A stretch of DNA of 64,000 bases from Epiperipatus broadwayi (Eukaryota > Onychophora > Udeonychophora > Euonychophora > Peripatidae). The stretch is taken from NCBI GenBank assembly GCA_028023455.1, contig JAQFVV010000028.1, positions 1,185,501 through 1,249,500 of the forward strand. Direction: 5' to 3'. Both the position numbers and the translations under genes were made by a program. The notes beneath the pieces were generated by a model. The model did not search any database, was not told the origin of the DNA, and was given only the letters and a program-made list of their open reading frames with translations. Positions 22,200 through 31,574 of this stretch are shown piece by piece; within the stretch, counting starts at the first letter, position 1; the number at the start of each line of letters is the position of its first letter.

Positions 22200-23062
22200 A
22201 TATATATATATTATAAATAACTTCACAAACTTCTAACTTCTTTTTTATATATTAACAATATGAACATATATATAAAAGCACACGTTATACATTTCCAACG
22301 ATTCAACTATATTTTTCATCATTACAGTCATTTTTCAAGGACCTATAACAAAAAAAAAAATACATATCTCTACATAATACTCTAAATATAAATCTCTTTC
22401 ATATATTAAATATTAACCCATCAAATTCACAATAATAAAACATTAACTATACATTATTATATTTTTCTTGTATCTTCCTCCCTCTTCTCCCTTTATTATA
22501 AAACTTCCTTTTTATATATTAAGTATGAATTTTCAAAAAAATATTAGACACCATCTAAAACACCAATAAACAAAATACTATTTAAATTCATTTAACCTAC
22601 TTCTAATTACAAACTTATTCATCCTTTAATATTTTTTTGAAAATATTAATATATAAAAAGGAAGTTTTATAATAAAGGGAGAAGAGGAAGGCAGATGCAA
22701 GTCAAATATAATAATGTATAGTTAATATGTTTTGTTATTGTGAATTTGATGTGTTAATGTCTAATATATGAAAGAAATGTGTATTTAGAGTATGCAGAGA
22801 TATGTATTTTTTTGTTATAGGTCTTTGAAAATGACTGTAATGGTGAAAAAAAAAAACACAGTTGAAATGTTGGAAATGTATAATATGTGACTTTATATAT
22901 ATATATGTTCATATAGAAATAAAGCTTTAAGCCAATATCACATGATAACCATTTCTTGTGCTTGCTTATAATTATATGGAGAGTTTTGCCTGTTTTAATG
23001 GAAATAAAGTTTTTGAAAAGAAGTTAGAAGTTTGTGAAGTTGTTTATAATGATGGAGAACAT
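22200..23062. repeat. Large foldback element, family D
   Basis: Left arm about 22205-22535, right arm about 22645-23050, spacer about 110 bp. Matching pairs include 'cttcacaaacttctaactt' (22217) with 'aagttagaagtttgtgaag' (23021), and 'ttctccctttattataaaa' (22483) with 'ttttataataaagggagaa' (22665). Inside each arm is 'ttacagtcatttttcaagg' or its complement. The right arm is interrupted by a 72-bp family A derivative at 22929-23000. Confidence 0.85.
22929..23000. mobile_element. Minimal family A derivative with target-site duplication
   Basis: Only the two ends of family A remain: 'atcacatgataaccatttct...gcttgct' joined to 'tatggagagttttgcctg'. Flanked by 'gaaataaagcttt' (22916-22928) and 'gaaataaagtttt' (23001-23013), a 13-bp duplication with one difference. 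This defines both ends of family A. Confidence 0.85.
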
Positions 23063-23100
23063 ATATATTTTAAAGAAAAAAGTAATTGTTTAATTTGTTA

Positions 23101-23467
23101 TCATCATCAACCATTATCAGTCTTCTGCAGGATGAAGGTCTCTAAAAGTTTAATCCATCTTCTCCAATCTTTAGCTTCTCTTCTTCACATCATCCCTACA
23201 CACTTTCTTATTTCATCCATTCATATCACATGTGGTCTCTTTCTGAGTCTTTTACAATCTCTTAGAATCTAGTTTAAGATTTAAATTGTCCATCTATTAC
23301 CATCTCTTCTAGCAATATGTCCAGCCCGACTTCACTTCAGTCTTTTAATTTTTTCAATGAAGTCAGTAACATCTGTTTGTCCTCTTACCCATATATTGCA
23401 TTTTCGATCTCTTCTTGTTACTCCCAACATGCATCTCTCCATACTTCTTTGAGTTGTCTGAAGTCTA
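23101..23467 (-). mobile_element. RTE 3' fragment
   Basis: 3' end ('tcatcatcaaccattatcag') to about 366 bp upstream ('gagttgtctgaagtct'). Same region as 18781-19148 of the full copy, with stops. Its 5' break lies close to that of the copy at 50190-50552. Confidence 0.9.
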
Positions 23468-23589
23468 TTGAACAATATATATTTCAATATCATTAATAAT
23501 TATTTATTAAGCTAGAAATTGTTATACAATCTTTCCAATACCTCTAGCATTTTTATCTTTTGAATTTTATTAAAAATAAATTTTCCTCT

Positions 23590-23805
23590 CATTTCCCATT
23601 ACATGTTCAACAGTCAATGGGTAGTGAAAATTTTTGGAGCCCTATGCAAAATTTTAAAATAGCATTTTTAAGATTTATAACACATACCTTAATACTTTTT
23701 TGAATATATAGATACCCCCCCCCCCCCCCAAGATCCAGGAGCCGAAATGCCTTATCTTATTTTACGATTGCTTTGTTTGCTCTACCATTGATCCCGGTTC
23801 AGTAT
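23590..23805 (-). repeat. Possible tRNA-derived SINE
   Basis: On the minus strand 'tcaatggtagagcaaac' resembles an A box, and 'ggcatttcggctcctgg' a weak B box about 35 bp on. A G-run (complement of the C-run near 23708-23729) and a body ending near 'gcatagggctcc' follow. A similar 'gcatagggtgcc' is at about 61962 (minus). Tentative. Confidence 0.35.
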
Positions 23806-25175
23806 ATTTTTACTTGCCCTTTTTAATTATTGCGGTAAGATTTTTTAAGTTCTTAGGTAGTTCTTTTAGGTAAATTTAATTGACGTTGGACCAAGTCTGA
23901 GGCAAATCTTTTTAAATTATAGCAAGCATTAAAGAATGCAAACAAACGTAGAAATTACTTACCATGCTAAAGCATACAATTATGCATTTAAATGTATTAT
24001 TTTAAAATAAATTTCTGTTTTTATATTATTTAAAGTCATTGTCTTACATTCAAATGCCCTTTACAATTACGTATAAAAATATGTTGATTTAAAACCTTTT
24101 TTAAAACAGAAAATTGTTTTCTATAAATGTGTTCTGTAGGTGCATGTGTGTGCACACACACATAAATTCGCACTTATTAAAACACATTTTGAAGTTCTGT
24201 ATAAAATATTTGCTGTACTGCATCTCTTCACAATATTTAATAGAACTTTTAATATCCGTTAATAACAGTAAAGATGTATATATAATGCATACTGAGTGAT
24301 TACATTACAATGTGACTATTAACTATCATAATAGAGGATTTTGTGGACGATGAATTAATATACGTAAATGAAATAGGATAAATTGCTATTTTCGTTTAAA
24401 ATTCAAACGAATGCATAATACTAATATAATTTACAACATCATTTCTTTTATTTGTTCTAAATCAAATGAAAAATTAGGTGAAGATTGCCGTTCTCCTCCC
24501 ATCATTCAACAGTTTCTTTATAATCAACAAAAATTACAACTTAATTTCTATTGGGTAAATCAGATCTTTCCATTTTGAAACATTGCCCAACGATGCCCTC
24601 TAGCATTTAAAGTGAGAAACAAATCATCCTACGGAAAGAAGCGTTCAATTAATGATTTCAGATGAAATAAAATCACGAGGTAAAAAAAAGGATGTTATTA
24701 ATTAGGAATTGCTGTACAGAGGAGAAGGAAAGCAAATAAAAATTTAATAATTATTTTAAAATAAATTAACAAAAAGTCATAACAACAATAGATCTAGAGC
24801 AAAAACAGCAACAAAAAATAATAGATTAATACCGATCTAATAAAAATTAAAATGCACATCAGATCAACAGCAATAAAACAATATTAATAACAGGAATGAC
24901 TTAAATAATTTTGCTGCACATCAGAAAATCAAATATTATATAAATACTAATTAAAGTGATATTAATATGTTGCAGGCGATAATGCAGAATTGAAAAAATA
25001 TATATGCAGAAGACGTATAAAAGGAAAAAAAAACGCATATAAAAATATATACACATATTGCTTTTTAAAATATTTTGCTTTTATATTATGAAGAATACAT
25101 TTAAGATGATAATAAATATTTAGCCATTATAAACTGTTCTGATATTTCTTATTGTAAAATTGTAAATATTATTAA
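23806..25175. other. Non-repetitive stretch, no gene recognised
   Basis: Retains CpGs ('attgccgttctcctcc', 'cctacggaaagaagcgtt') and has a small palindrome at 24139-24160 ('gcatgtgtgtgcacacacac'). No open frame with recognisable similarity; could be host intronic or intergenic DNA. Confidence 0.4.
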
Positions 25176-25179
25176 CATT

Positions 25180-25400
25180 TCCTAATTTTCTCTTCATTAA
25201 TGTTTCGTACCCAATGTGAGCTTGTGAAACCATAATGGGCCAAAATAAATTATTTGAAATCATAAACCATTGTGCGTTGTTAAAATCAAACCATGAGTCG
25301 TGACATTTGTGCATTATAAATAACAGGTCGAGCTTCAAACAGCAATCTTTACCTCTAGATTTCACCGCTCTACAACTGGGCTAACTGATCAGGGTAGGAG
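25180..25400 (-). mobile_element. tRNA-derived SINE, second type
   Basis: On the minus strand 'tagcccagttgtagagcggt' is a clear tRNA D-arm/A box. 'ctagaggtaaagattgct' fits an anticodon and variable region, and 'gtttgaagctcgacc' a worn T-arm/B box. A body of about 140 bp follows ('ggcccattatggtttcac', 'cattgggtacgaaac'). No second copy in the window. The 81-codon frame over it is incidental. Confidence 0.6.
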
Positions 25401-26034
25401 TATAAAATAATCTATGGGAAGCCAAGTATATTGTTTTAAAGATTCACTGATCTCCCTTAGTTTACTTTTCTGTTTGTTTGCTTATGAAGCGCAAGTTTTC
25501 AGCCTGTGGACTCAGCTAGACAAAAGAACATTATGACCAACTGGCAATATTTCAACATCATTAGTCAAAGCATTTTCTCTGCTTTAAAATATTTTATCTT
25601 CACATTTCAGTATTTAGACTAACAACATAGATGTTAACAAGTATTTTACTTTATAAAGATTCTTCCTTTTAGTGAAATATGTAGCTTTGTGTAAGAACTA
25701 AATGGTCCAGTAAAAGAAAGTAAACACAAGAGAAATGAATCAAAAAATATATACTTAGTTAATAAATGAGATTATAAAAGTATATAAAATATTCTACATG
25801 ACTATACAAGACCTAAATTGGGATTCAAAATGTTAGGATGTTTAAATATTCTCTTTTCTTTTCATTAAGTTTCTGCATTGATTATGTTAGTATTCATATA
25901 AACAAACATCATCATCATATTCTTCTGTGCGATTAACACAATTCAAATATAATATTTTATTATATTCAAGTTTCTAAAAATATTGAAAGTTTCAATTGTC
26001 CAAATAGTCCTCTTTTGAGCTTTTCCCACTATTT

Positions 26035-26245
26035 GATAAAATGTTTAATTATGATACAATATTTTATTATATCTAAACTTTCAAAAATAGCTGATAGTTT
26101 TGACTATTTGACAGTCTTCTTCAGAGCTGTTATTATTGCTTAAAAATATTTAAACAAGCTCTGAAGTAAATTGCTGGATAGTTGAAATTGTCAACTCATT
26201 TTCAATATTTTGAATATAAAAATATGGTATTTGCATTGTATTAAG
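26035..26245. repeat. Foldback family K with hammerhead-like boxes
   Basis: Arms about 26040-26130 and 26150-26240. Minus strand of the left arm: CTGAAGA, 'agactg...tagtc', then CAAAAC where GAAAC is expected. Right arm (plus): 'ctctgaagtaaattgct' and 'gttGAAAttgtc'. Both halves carry a damaged box. Confidence 0.6.
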
Positions 26246-26689
26246 TGTCTACAAAAGTAGTGGAAAGAGATCTGAAGAAGTCTGTAGAACAATCAAAACT
26301 GCCATCTATTTTTGGAAGCTTGGATATAATAAAATATGTTTGTATTGTGTTAACTGCAAAACATAGTGTGTTGGTATTGTTTGTTTATATTGGCACATTA
26401 AATGTTTCAGACTGTTTTATATGCAGTAACATTGGTAGTATACTAGAAAATTATTAAACTGAATGCATCTTGGCATATAAACAATTTCCTGGATTAGAAT
26501 GAATGCAAGATCTAGTCGTTGTAAGATTTGCACACCATCAACTATCTCTGTATTAACTATGAAATGCAATTGTGTGACCACACTTTCAATCTTTAATTAC
26601 ATGCACATAATCCAATCTTTTTTTACTTAATATAATAATCAATCTAAATACGAATGAAACAAACAACCAATTATATTTACAATTATTTA

Positions 26690-26760
26690 ATTACCAACTC
26701 GGCTTTCATCTCCTATTGAGATCTTTTCAAGATATAAAGTTTTATCCATCACATGACATA
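26690..26760 (-). repeat. Hammerhead-like hairpin beyond the PLE 3' end
   Basis: Minus strand: 'cttgaaaag', a five-pair stem (ATCTC/GAGAT) and GAAAGCC, roughly 170 bp downstream of the PLE's 3' boundary. CTTGAAAA is not the CTGANGA consensus, so this is at most a relic. Confidence 0.3.
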
Positions 26761-26954
26761 TTAATTACATTCACTCCACTTATTGGACATTTCTCATCTT
26801 AAACAATGTAATTGACATCATATATAAAAACTTATAAATAAATAAAAAAAGAAAACAAAATTTTTCAAAACTATATAAAAAAATATATATATATACCCCA
26901 ATACATATTCTATCCCCCCTCCTTTTATAATCCTTCATTCACACTTCTATCATA

Positions 26955-27690
26955 ATTTTTAAATCTTCCATCTAATAATGCCCACTTCCCACTTTATGAC
27001 TAGTATCTAAATAATGTATTTTACCTATTAATTGCTCTATCATGTTCCTTCCCTCTATCACTTATTATTCTTTGTGTCTGTCCTATATATCTATATCTAT
27101 ATATATATCGAGTTATGATTTCCACATTCAATTTCATAAATCATCTCTACCTTACTACTAATACCATTTATCTTATTAATATTACATAACCATCTACCCA
27201 AAGGCATTATTTTTCCAAGCTATTCTTACATTATCTTGTAATTTCTCTCTTACTAACTTTTTATATACTTCTCTTGAATATGGAATAGACATCCATTTAC
27301 AATCTTTATATTTATTCATATCATACTTATTTCTACTATTTATATTTTTATTCTTATTCCTAAAATTATTTTTAATTACCTTTTTTTATATCCTATTTTA
27401 ACATAATCATTCTCTACTTCTAACTTTTGTTCCTATGCCTCTTTTTTTTTATCTAATGTAAGTTTATCATTTTTAAACTTAAATCCTTTAAAACCTCTAC
27501 TTTTTGACTCCTTGGTTGATGTGACCTTGGATCAATTGAAATTCTAATTTTCCTATGTTTAACTACTACTTCATTCATCATTCCTCTTTTCACAAAAATA
27601 TCTAAATATTTTAATCAGTTTATATCTTTCTTCACTGTATATTTGTCTAATTTTGTATTTATTATTATTCAATTCATTAAAATCTTTGTC
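26955..27690 (-). pseudogene. PLE connector and GIY-YIG endonuclease
   Basis: Minus strand, in order: LDIFVKRGMMNEVVVKHRK (RT thumb, usual FLDV.V.R..), SIPYSREVYKKLVREKLQ (usual IPY...L...I.R.L), MIYEIECGNHNSIY, then after a (TA)n expansion that shifts the frame, YIGQTQRIISDRGKEHDRA, the YIG....R....H core of the GIY-YIG nuclease. Intact relatives use it to cut the target. The frame breaks at the 'atatctatatctatatata' tract (27087-27105). The end of the domain is lost around 26960. Confidence 0.82.
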
Positions 27691-27691
27691 A

Positions 27692-27795
27692 GGCATTGGT
27701 GGTTGAGAGGTCAGTGACAGCTGCTTTACAAGCAGTTGTCCTGGGTTAGCGGGTTCGCTTCATGGCTGATGCTATGACACGTGGGAAAATTTTTT
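27692..27795 (+). mobile_element. tRNA-derived SINE inserted in the PLE
   Basis: 'gcattggtggttgagaggtc' (A box), 'ctgctttacaagcag' (anticodon-arm-like, TAC in the loop), 'gcgggttcgcttc' (B box), 'gctatgacacgtgggaaaa'. Flanks 'aaaatctttgtca' and 'aaaatttttttatca' look like a worn duplication. Younger than the PLE. Confidence 0.85.
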
Positions 27796-27925
27796 TATCA
27801 ATACTTCTACTATTTCCAATAACAGTAATATCATTCACAAACCTATAATATTCTGCCATCACATTATTCTTTATAAACTCATTCACTATATTTTTTTCTA
27901 TATTACTTACAACCACTGATGATAA

Positions 27926-27957
27926 CATCACATGACCACCACTTCTTATGCTTGCTT
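27926..27957. mobile_element. Minimal family A terminal piece
   Basis: 'atcacatgaccaccacttct' plus 'tatgcttgct' is one end of family A alone. It is bordered by 'accactgatgataac' and 'accactgatgacaat', an apparent duplication. It lies inside the PLE reverse transcriptase and happens to keep the frame open. Confidence 0.65.
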
Positions 27958-28182
27958 TAACCACTGATGACAATATCCTCCCACTTATTGAATACCCCAT
28001 ATCCCATCCCTTTTCTATACTCCAAAATTCTTCTTTTTATTTTAAAAACAAAGCTTTATCTACCATTATTAATAGGCAAAACTCTTTCCATACAGTAGTG
28101 TCACTTTAAGCAAAATAGAGTAATCGATGGATGCCAGAAGGCTTGTGCATAAAATCCCTATCTAGTGCTTACTCATCCAATA

Positions 28183-28224
28183 TCCCCAAACTAGTTTCTG
28201 GCTTATGGCCTTCATCAGTGAGGA
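28183..28224 (-). ncRNA. Hammerhead ribozyme motif, family A (best copy)
   Basis: On the minus strand: stem I strand TCCTCA, CTGATGA (28212-28218), stem II GGC/GCC with loop CATAA flanked by an A.A mismatch, GAAA (28195-28198), a palindromic ACTAGT as stem III, cleavage base U (28189), then TGGGGA pairing with TCCTCA over six pairs with one G.U. All core positions are present. The stem III is too short for a stable hairpin, a type known to work better as a dimer. Whether it cleaves is not known. Confidence 0.75.
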
Positions 28225-28467
28225 GCCTTGGATCTGATAGCACTGCACCTAGATCTTAGGATCTAATGCAACCCTCCAGCAGCCACCTTTTAACTCTACA
28301 TAACTACTAAACTATGAGAATAAAATTGAAAACACACAGATATTTTCAATCTAAGCTCAATAGCTCAAATAGTCATATGGGTCTGAACTCAGTTCAGCAT
28401 CCATACATTTTGGTGTTTTTGGCTCTTTTACAACCATAGCCACCACCTTCCTATAAGGCAGGATTGG

Positions 28468-28599
28468 TATTAAACCTTAAAACATCACATGATCACTATC
28501 TTCCATGCTTGCTCATAACTGTTGTTAAAATAGGACTTTTTAACAACAGTTATGAGCAAGCATAGAAGATAGTGATCATGTGATGTTTTAAGGTTTAAT
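28468..28599. repeat. Perfect or nearly perfect 63-bp inverted repeat
   Basis: Left arm 28468-28530, loop 'taggac', right arm 28537-28599. It contains 'aacatcacatgatcacta' and its complement. This is the end of a family A copy present twice in inverted orientation, so freshly formed that almost no differences exist. Confidence 0.9.
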
Positions 28600-29330
28600 A
28601 CCATTAATAATGTTTTATAAATAGTATATATACAATCCTTTGATAAAATATTACTTACTTTCAATTTAATCATAACCATTTCTACATTATCTTTTCTAGG
28701 AACGCTTTGGTACATTTTCTCAATATCAAATGAAGCAATCATTCCATTTCTAACAATTTCTTCAGAATATTTTATATAATATTTCCCAAACCAAATTATT
28801 TCTATAATCTTTTTATATATCAAATTACACAAATCTTTAAGTATATAATTGTTAAAATCTAAAATTACCCTTATTGGAATATTATGTTTATGTGTCTTAA
28901 CTTTTCCTATTATACATGGATGCTCATAACCATCTATATTCTTTCACATTGATTAAATTCTTCATTTTCATATAATTCAACAATTATTAATACTTTGTTT
29001 TAATCTTATTTTTAGGATCTTTACTTAATTTTTTATATCCTTGTTTAACCTTAGCTTTATGTTTTTTTCCTTTTGTACTCCAACTCGTTTAAAATTACAA
29101 ATCTTCAATCATTATCCTCACTTGTTACTGTTAAATTTTCTTTATTTACCTTCTCAACAATTTTAGACTTTTCTTTCCATTCCTTCTTATTATATTTAGC
29201 TTCTTTATATATAACATTGTTAATTTTTGACTGTAATTTGATTTTTAAATCATTTTTTATATTTGCTGCTTTCATACTTATAATAGTTGCCTTTTGAACA
29301 TCATATGGGAATTGTTGATGAAAGTCTACA

Positions 29331-29410
29331 AGGGGGGGGGGGATAGAATATGTATTGGTTTATATAAGTATATATAAAAAATATATGTATATGTATTTAT
29401 ATAGTTTTAA
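29331..29410 (+). repeat. Inverted copy of the PLE 3' end
   Basis: G-run then 'gatagaatatgtattggt' and 'atatagttttaaaagtttt' match the minus strand at 26925-26860 ('ggatagaatatgtattgg', 'atatagttttgaaaaattt'). Confidence 0.7.
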
Positions 29411-29414
29411 AAGT

Positions 29415-30060
29415 TTTTATGTTATGAGAATTGTTGATTATTATGGTGGCAAGGTATGGGATGGAAAAATAGATCCATTAATAAAGAATAGGGAGTTGGA
29501 GAGATGGAGAACTAGTATGGAGAGTAAAATGTGTTTAAATATATGTAAAAGTAAACCGAATATTAGGTGCGAGTTAATTTATGACAATAGCAAGGAAAAT
29601 AGTTTACTGTTTAAGGCTCAAACAGGATCTTAGCAATGAGGGAATATACACATAAATGGAAAATTGTGCGAGATTCTGTCTACTAGTTGTGTAAGGACAG
29701 CATAGAAAATATTAGGCATCTGTTAATTGAATGTAAATGCCTGCAAGCAGAAAGGGTACAAATAATAAAGCTGTGGAAGAATAAAATATAAACAAAGTGA
29801 TTATACAAAAAGCGGATTCTTGGTGTTTAAGCTGGGTTTGGGGAAAGATAAGGGAATTTAGATAAAAAGGCCACGGAGTTGACAAAGATTATGTTGTGGA
29901 AATGTGACGGAGCAGGATAGAGAAGAATATGGGGAAAACTTAGGGTGGGGAATGGAAAGGGAAGTAAAGTGGTTAACAGGTTTCTCTGGGCATAGTGGTT
30001 AAGTGATCCCTGACTCCAAAAAAGAAGTCACTGTGCATCGCATCGCATAACATCAAATGT
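29415..30060 (+). pseudogene. LINE polyprotein C-terminus relic
   Basis: Decodes with ELERWRTSMESKMCLNIC, NSLLFKAQTG, then after a frameshift near 29632 REYTHKWKIVRD and CRLCKDSIENIRHLLIEC. The last is the C..C.......H....C zinc-binding motif near the end of many LINE polyproteins (usual C.LC...EET..HLL..C). The 3' end shows 'gcatcgcatcgcat', a possible short-repeat tail. Not the RTE family. The 92-codon frame at 29355-29633 is its first part. The reverse transcriptase proper is absent. Confidence 0.65.
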
Positions 30061-30069
30061 AAGATTTTA

Positions 30070-30595
30070 TAATTCAATGTGCAATAGAATTATACTGATA
30101 TTTATTTGGCCAAAGTTTAGGAACATTGTCAAAAAAAGGACTACCCCTTTTTATTAGGTATAAGTATACATTATTCAAGGAGTCACTTTCAAAAGAAAGT
30201 AATAATAATATGCAACAGATATGATGACGTTTATAAAAAAAAATTATATTTTAGAAACTGAGAAAACAATCTATTTTTCTTATCTTTTACTTGTAAAATA
30301 ATTATATTTTTTATTTATTTATTTAATAACACAATTATTTTTTAATTAAATAAGTTTATCATTTAATAGTGGTGAGATATATCACAGAGACAAATAAACA
30401 ATTCATTATTTGAATTGATTATATTTTTTCTGCTTTTTTTTATTTACACTAAATTATAGTAAATATACATAATAACAAAGATAACAATCACTTTCTATAT
30501 GACTAAATATATATAATTTGTTTATTTTTTTCTTATGTAAGCTAATAGTTTCGATAGTTTAATGGGCTTTCTTTGAGATGTATATACGTAAATAT
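30070..30595. other. AT-rich sequence, nothing recognised
   Basis: No gene or repeat partner found. 'atagtttcgatagtttaatg' near 30546 faintly recalls family K. Confidence 0.45.
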
Positions 30596-30604
30596 GTAGA
30601 ATAC

Positions 30605-30748
30605 CATTCAACCACACTCCTCTTTAAATAAGAAAGAGCCTGAATTTTGCAATCCATTCAAAAGAAACCCCTTTTGAATGAATTGTAAAAGGGGCTCCAA
30701 AATTCAAGATTTTTTTTTTATTTAAAGGGCAAGTGTGGCTGAAATAAT
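30605..30748. repeat. Foldback, about 65-bp arms
   Basis: 'ttcaaccacactcctcttta' to 'ccattcaaaag' (30607-30664) is complementary to 30670-30742 ('cttttgaatgaatt' to 'agtgtggctgaa'), with small bulges. The centre is 'aaaccc'. Confidence 0.8.
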
Positions 30749-30853
30749 GCAGTGGTGGGTTGTGGGACATTTAATATATTTTATAGAGATTTCCGCTACC
30801 ATTAAGCATTGTTTCTCTTTGTTATACATATGTACTTCAAAATTTCATATAGA

Positions 30854-30955
30854 TTAAAAATATTAACACATTTTAAAAATGTATATCAATAATATATATT
30901 AAATTTAAAAATATTAACACATTTTAAAACTGTATATCAATAATATATATTAAAT
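30854..30955 (+). repeat. Tandem duplication, 51-bp period
   Basis: Two copies of a unit with 'tattaacacattttaaaa' and 'tgtatatcaataatatat'; one or two differences. Confidence 0.85.
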
Positions 30956-31159
30956 ATTTACCTTTAAATTAACTTCTGGTATAATTTTAGAAGATAGTAT
31001 GAATAAAATATTTATGAAATTATAGAGGAATTAATAGTAAAGATTTAGTGTATATAATTGATAGAATATATGTCTTGTAAACATTTAATATTTTATATTT
31101 AAATAAAACGTTGATGTATAGTATATCTATAATAACATATTTTATATATTTGTGCATAC

Positions 31160-31215
31160 ATGTCTGAGGAAGACTATTGAACAGAAAAAACTATCAGTTT
31201 CTTTTGAAAATAGTA
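31160..31215 (+). repeat. Family K fragment
   Basis: 'tctgaggaagactattgaac' then 'aaaaaactatcagtttc' follows the hammerhead-like layout, with the GAAA box lost. Confidence 0.45.
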
Positions 31216-31475
31216 AATCATTTGAACGTATTAAATGGATGTGGAAAATAATTATTATTGTCGTTATTACTCTGATATTCTTGATAATTTTTTAAGCAGA
31301 AAGGTGAACTTAGATATTACGATACAATACAGGTCCCAATGTAATGGTACTATGTTTAACAAGTTAAAAGAATATTTCGTCACAGAGAAATAGCTATTAT
31401 AACTAACTTACCTGTATATATAAAATTGAATTTCAAAAATGTTAACACTTTTCACTTTTCAGCAAAAAAACTTTT

Positions 31476-31540
31476 ATTACTGATTACAGTTTCGACTATA
31501 CCATGCAGTCTTCATCAGATCTTATTCTATTCTTTTAACC
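31476..31540 (-). ncRNA. Hammerhead-like motif, family K
   Basis: Minus strand: CTGATGA (31512-31518), one extra A, stem II GACT/AGTC, GAAA (31490-31493), stem III ACTG/CAGT with loop TAAT, then base A at the cleavage position. The extra base before stem II and only two pairs of stem I next to the core depart from the canonical form, so it may be a variant or a relic. Confidence 0.5.
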
Positions 31541-31574
31541 TTCTCTATCCTCCATCTTACTCTAGTATATAGGT

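Larger units (their letters stand above)
28063..28605. repeat. Family A repeat, near full length, inserted in the PLE
   Basis: From 'aataggcaaaactctttcc' through the hammerhead, 'ccttggatctgatagcac', 'cctccagcagccacctttt', 'ggcaggattggtatt' to a terminal perfect hairpin. The flanks share 'accatta' and 'aataat' (28055-28067 and 28600-28612), probably the target duplication. Its best hammerhead is at 28183-28224. Confidence 0.85.
27800..29320 (-). pseudogene. PLE reverse transcriptase (interrupted)
   Basis: N-terminal remnants include VILNELEYKRK (usual I.LD..EY..K). Then IIGKVKTHKHNIPIRVIL, which matches the PLE block IYGLPKIHK...PLRPIVS. GMIASFDIEKMYQSVPR is the first catalytic Asp block (SFDV.SLFT.VP). 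After the family A insertion come FWSIEKGWDMGYSISGR and LSSVV (usual G..MGSP.SP..A), and EYYRFVNDITVIGN, where the catalytic YVDD box is FVND. Stops and frameshifts lie between blocks. Short open frames at 28485-28832 and 27746-28000 are parts of this gene. The missing first Asp of the DD box confirms a dead copy. Confidence 0.83.
26870..29330 (-). mobile_element. Penelope-like retroelement, degenerate, with nested insertions
   Basis: The order on the minus strand is reverse transcriptase (about 29320-27800), connector (27690-27240) and GIY-YIG endonuclease (27160-26960). Three insertions split it: family A at 28063-28605, a minimal family A piece at 27926-27957 and a tRNA-SINE at 27692-27795. 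Near-identical inverted sequences bracket it: the minus strand of 26873-26925 and the plus strand of 29331-29385 both read 'ggatagaatatgtattgg' after a G-run. Penelope-like elements are a separate retroelement class related to telomerase. Confidence 0.85.
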
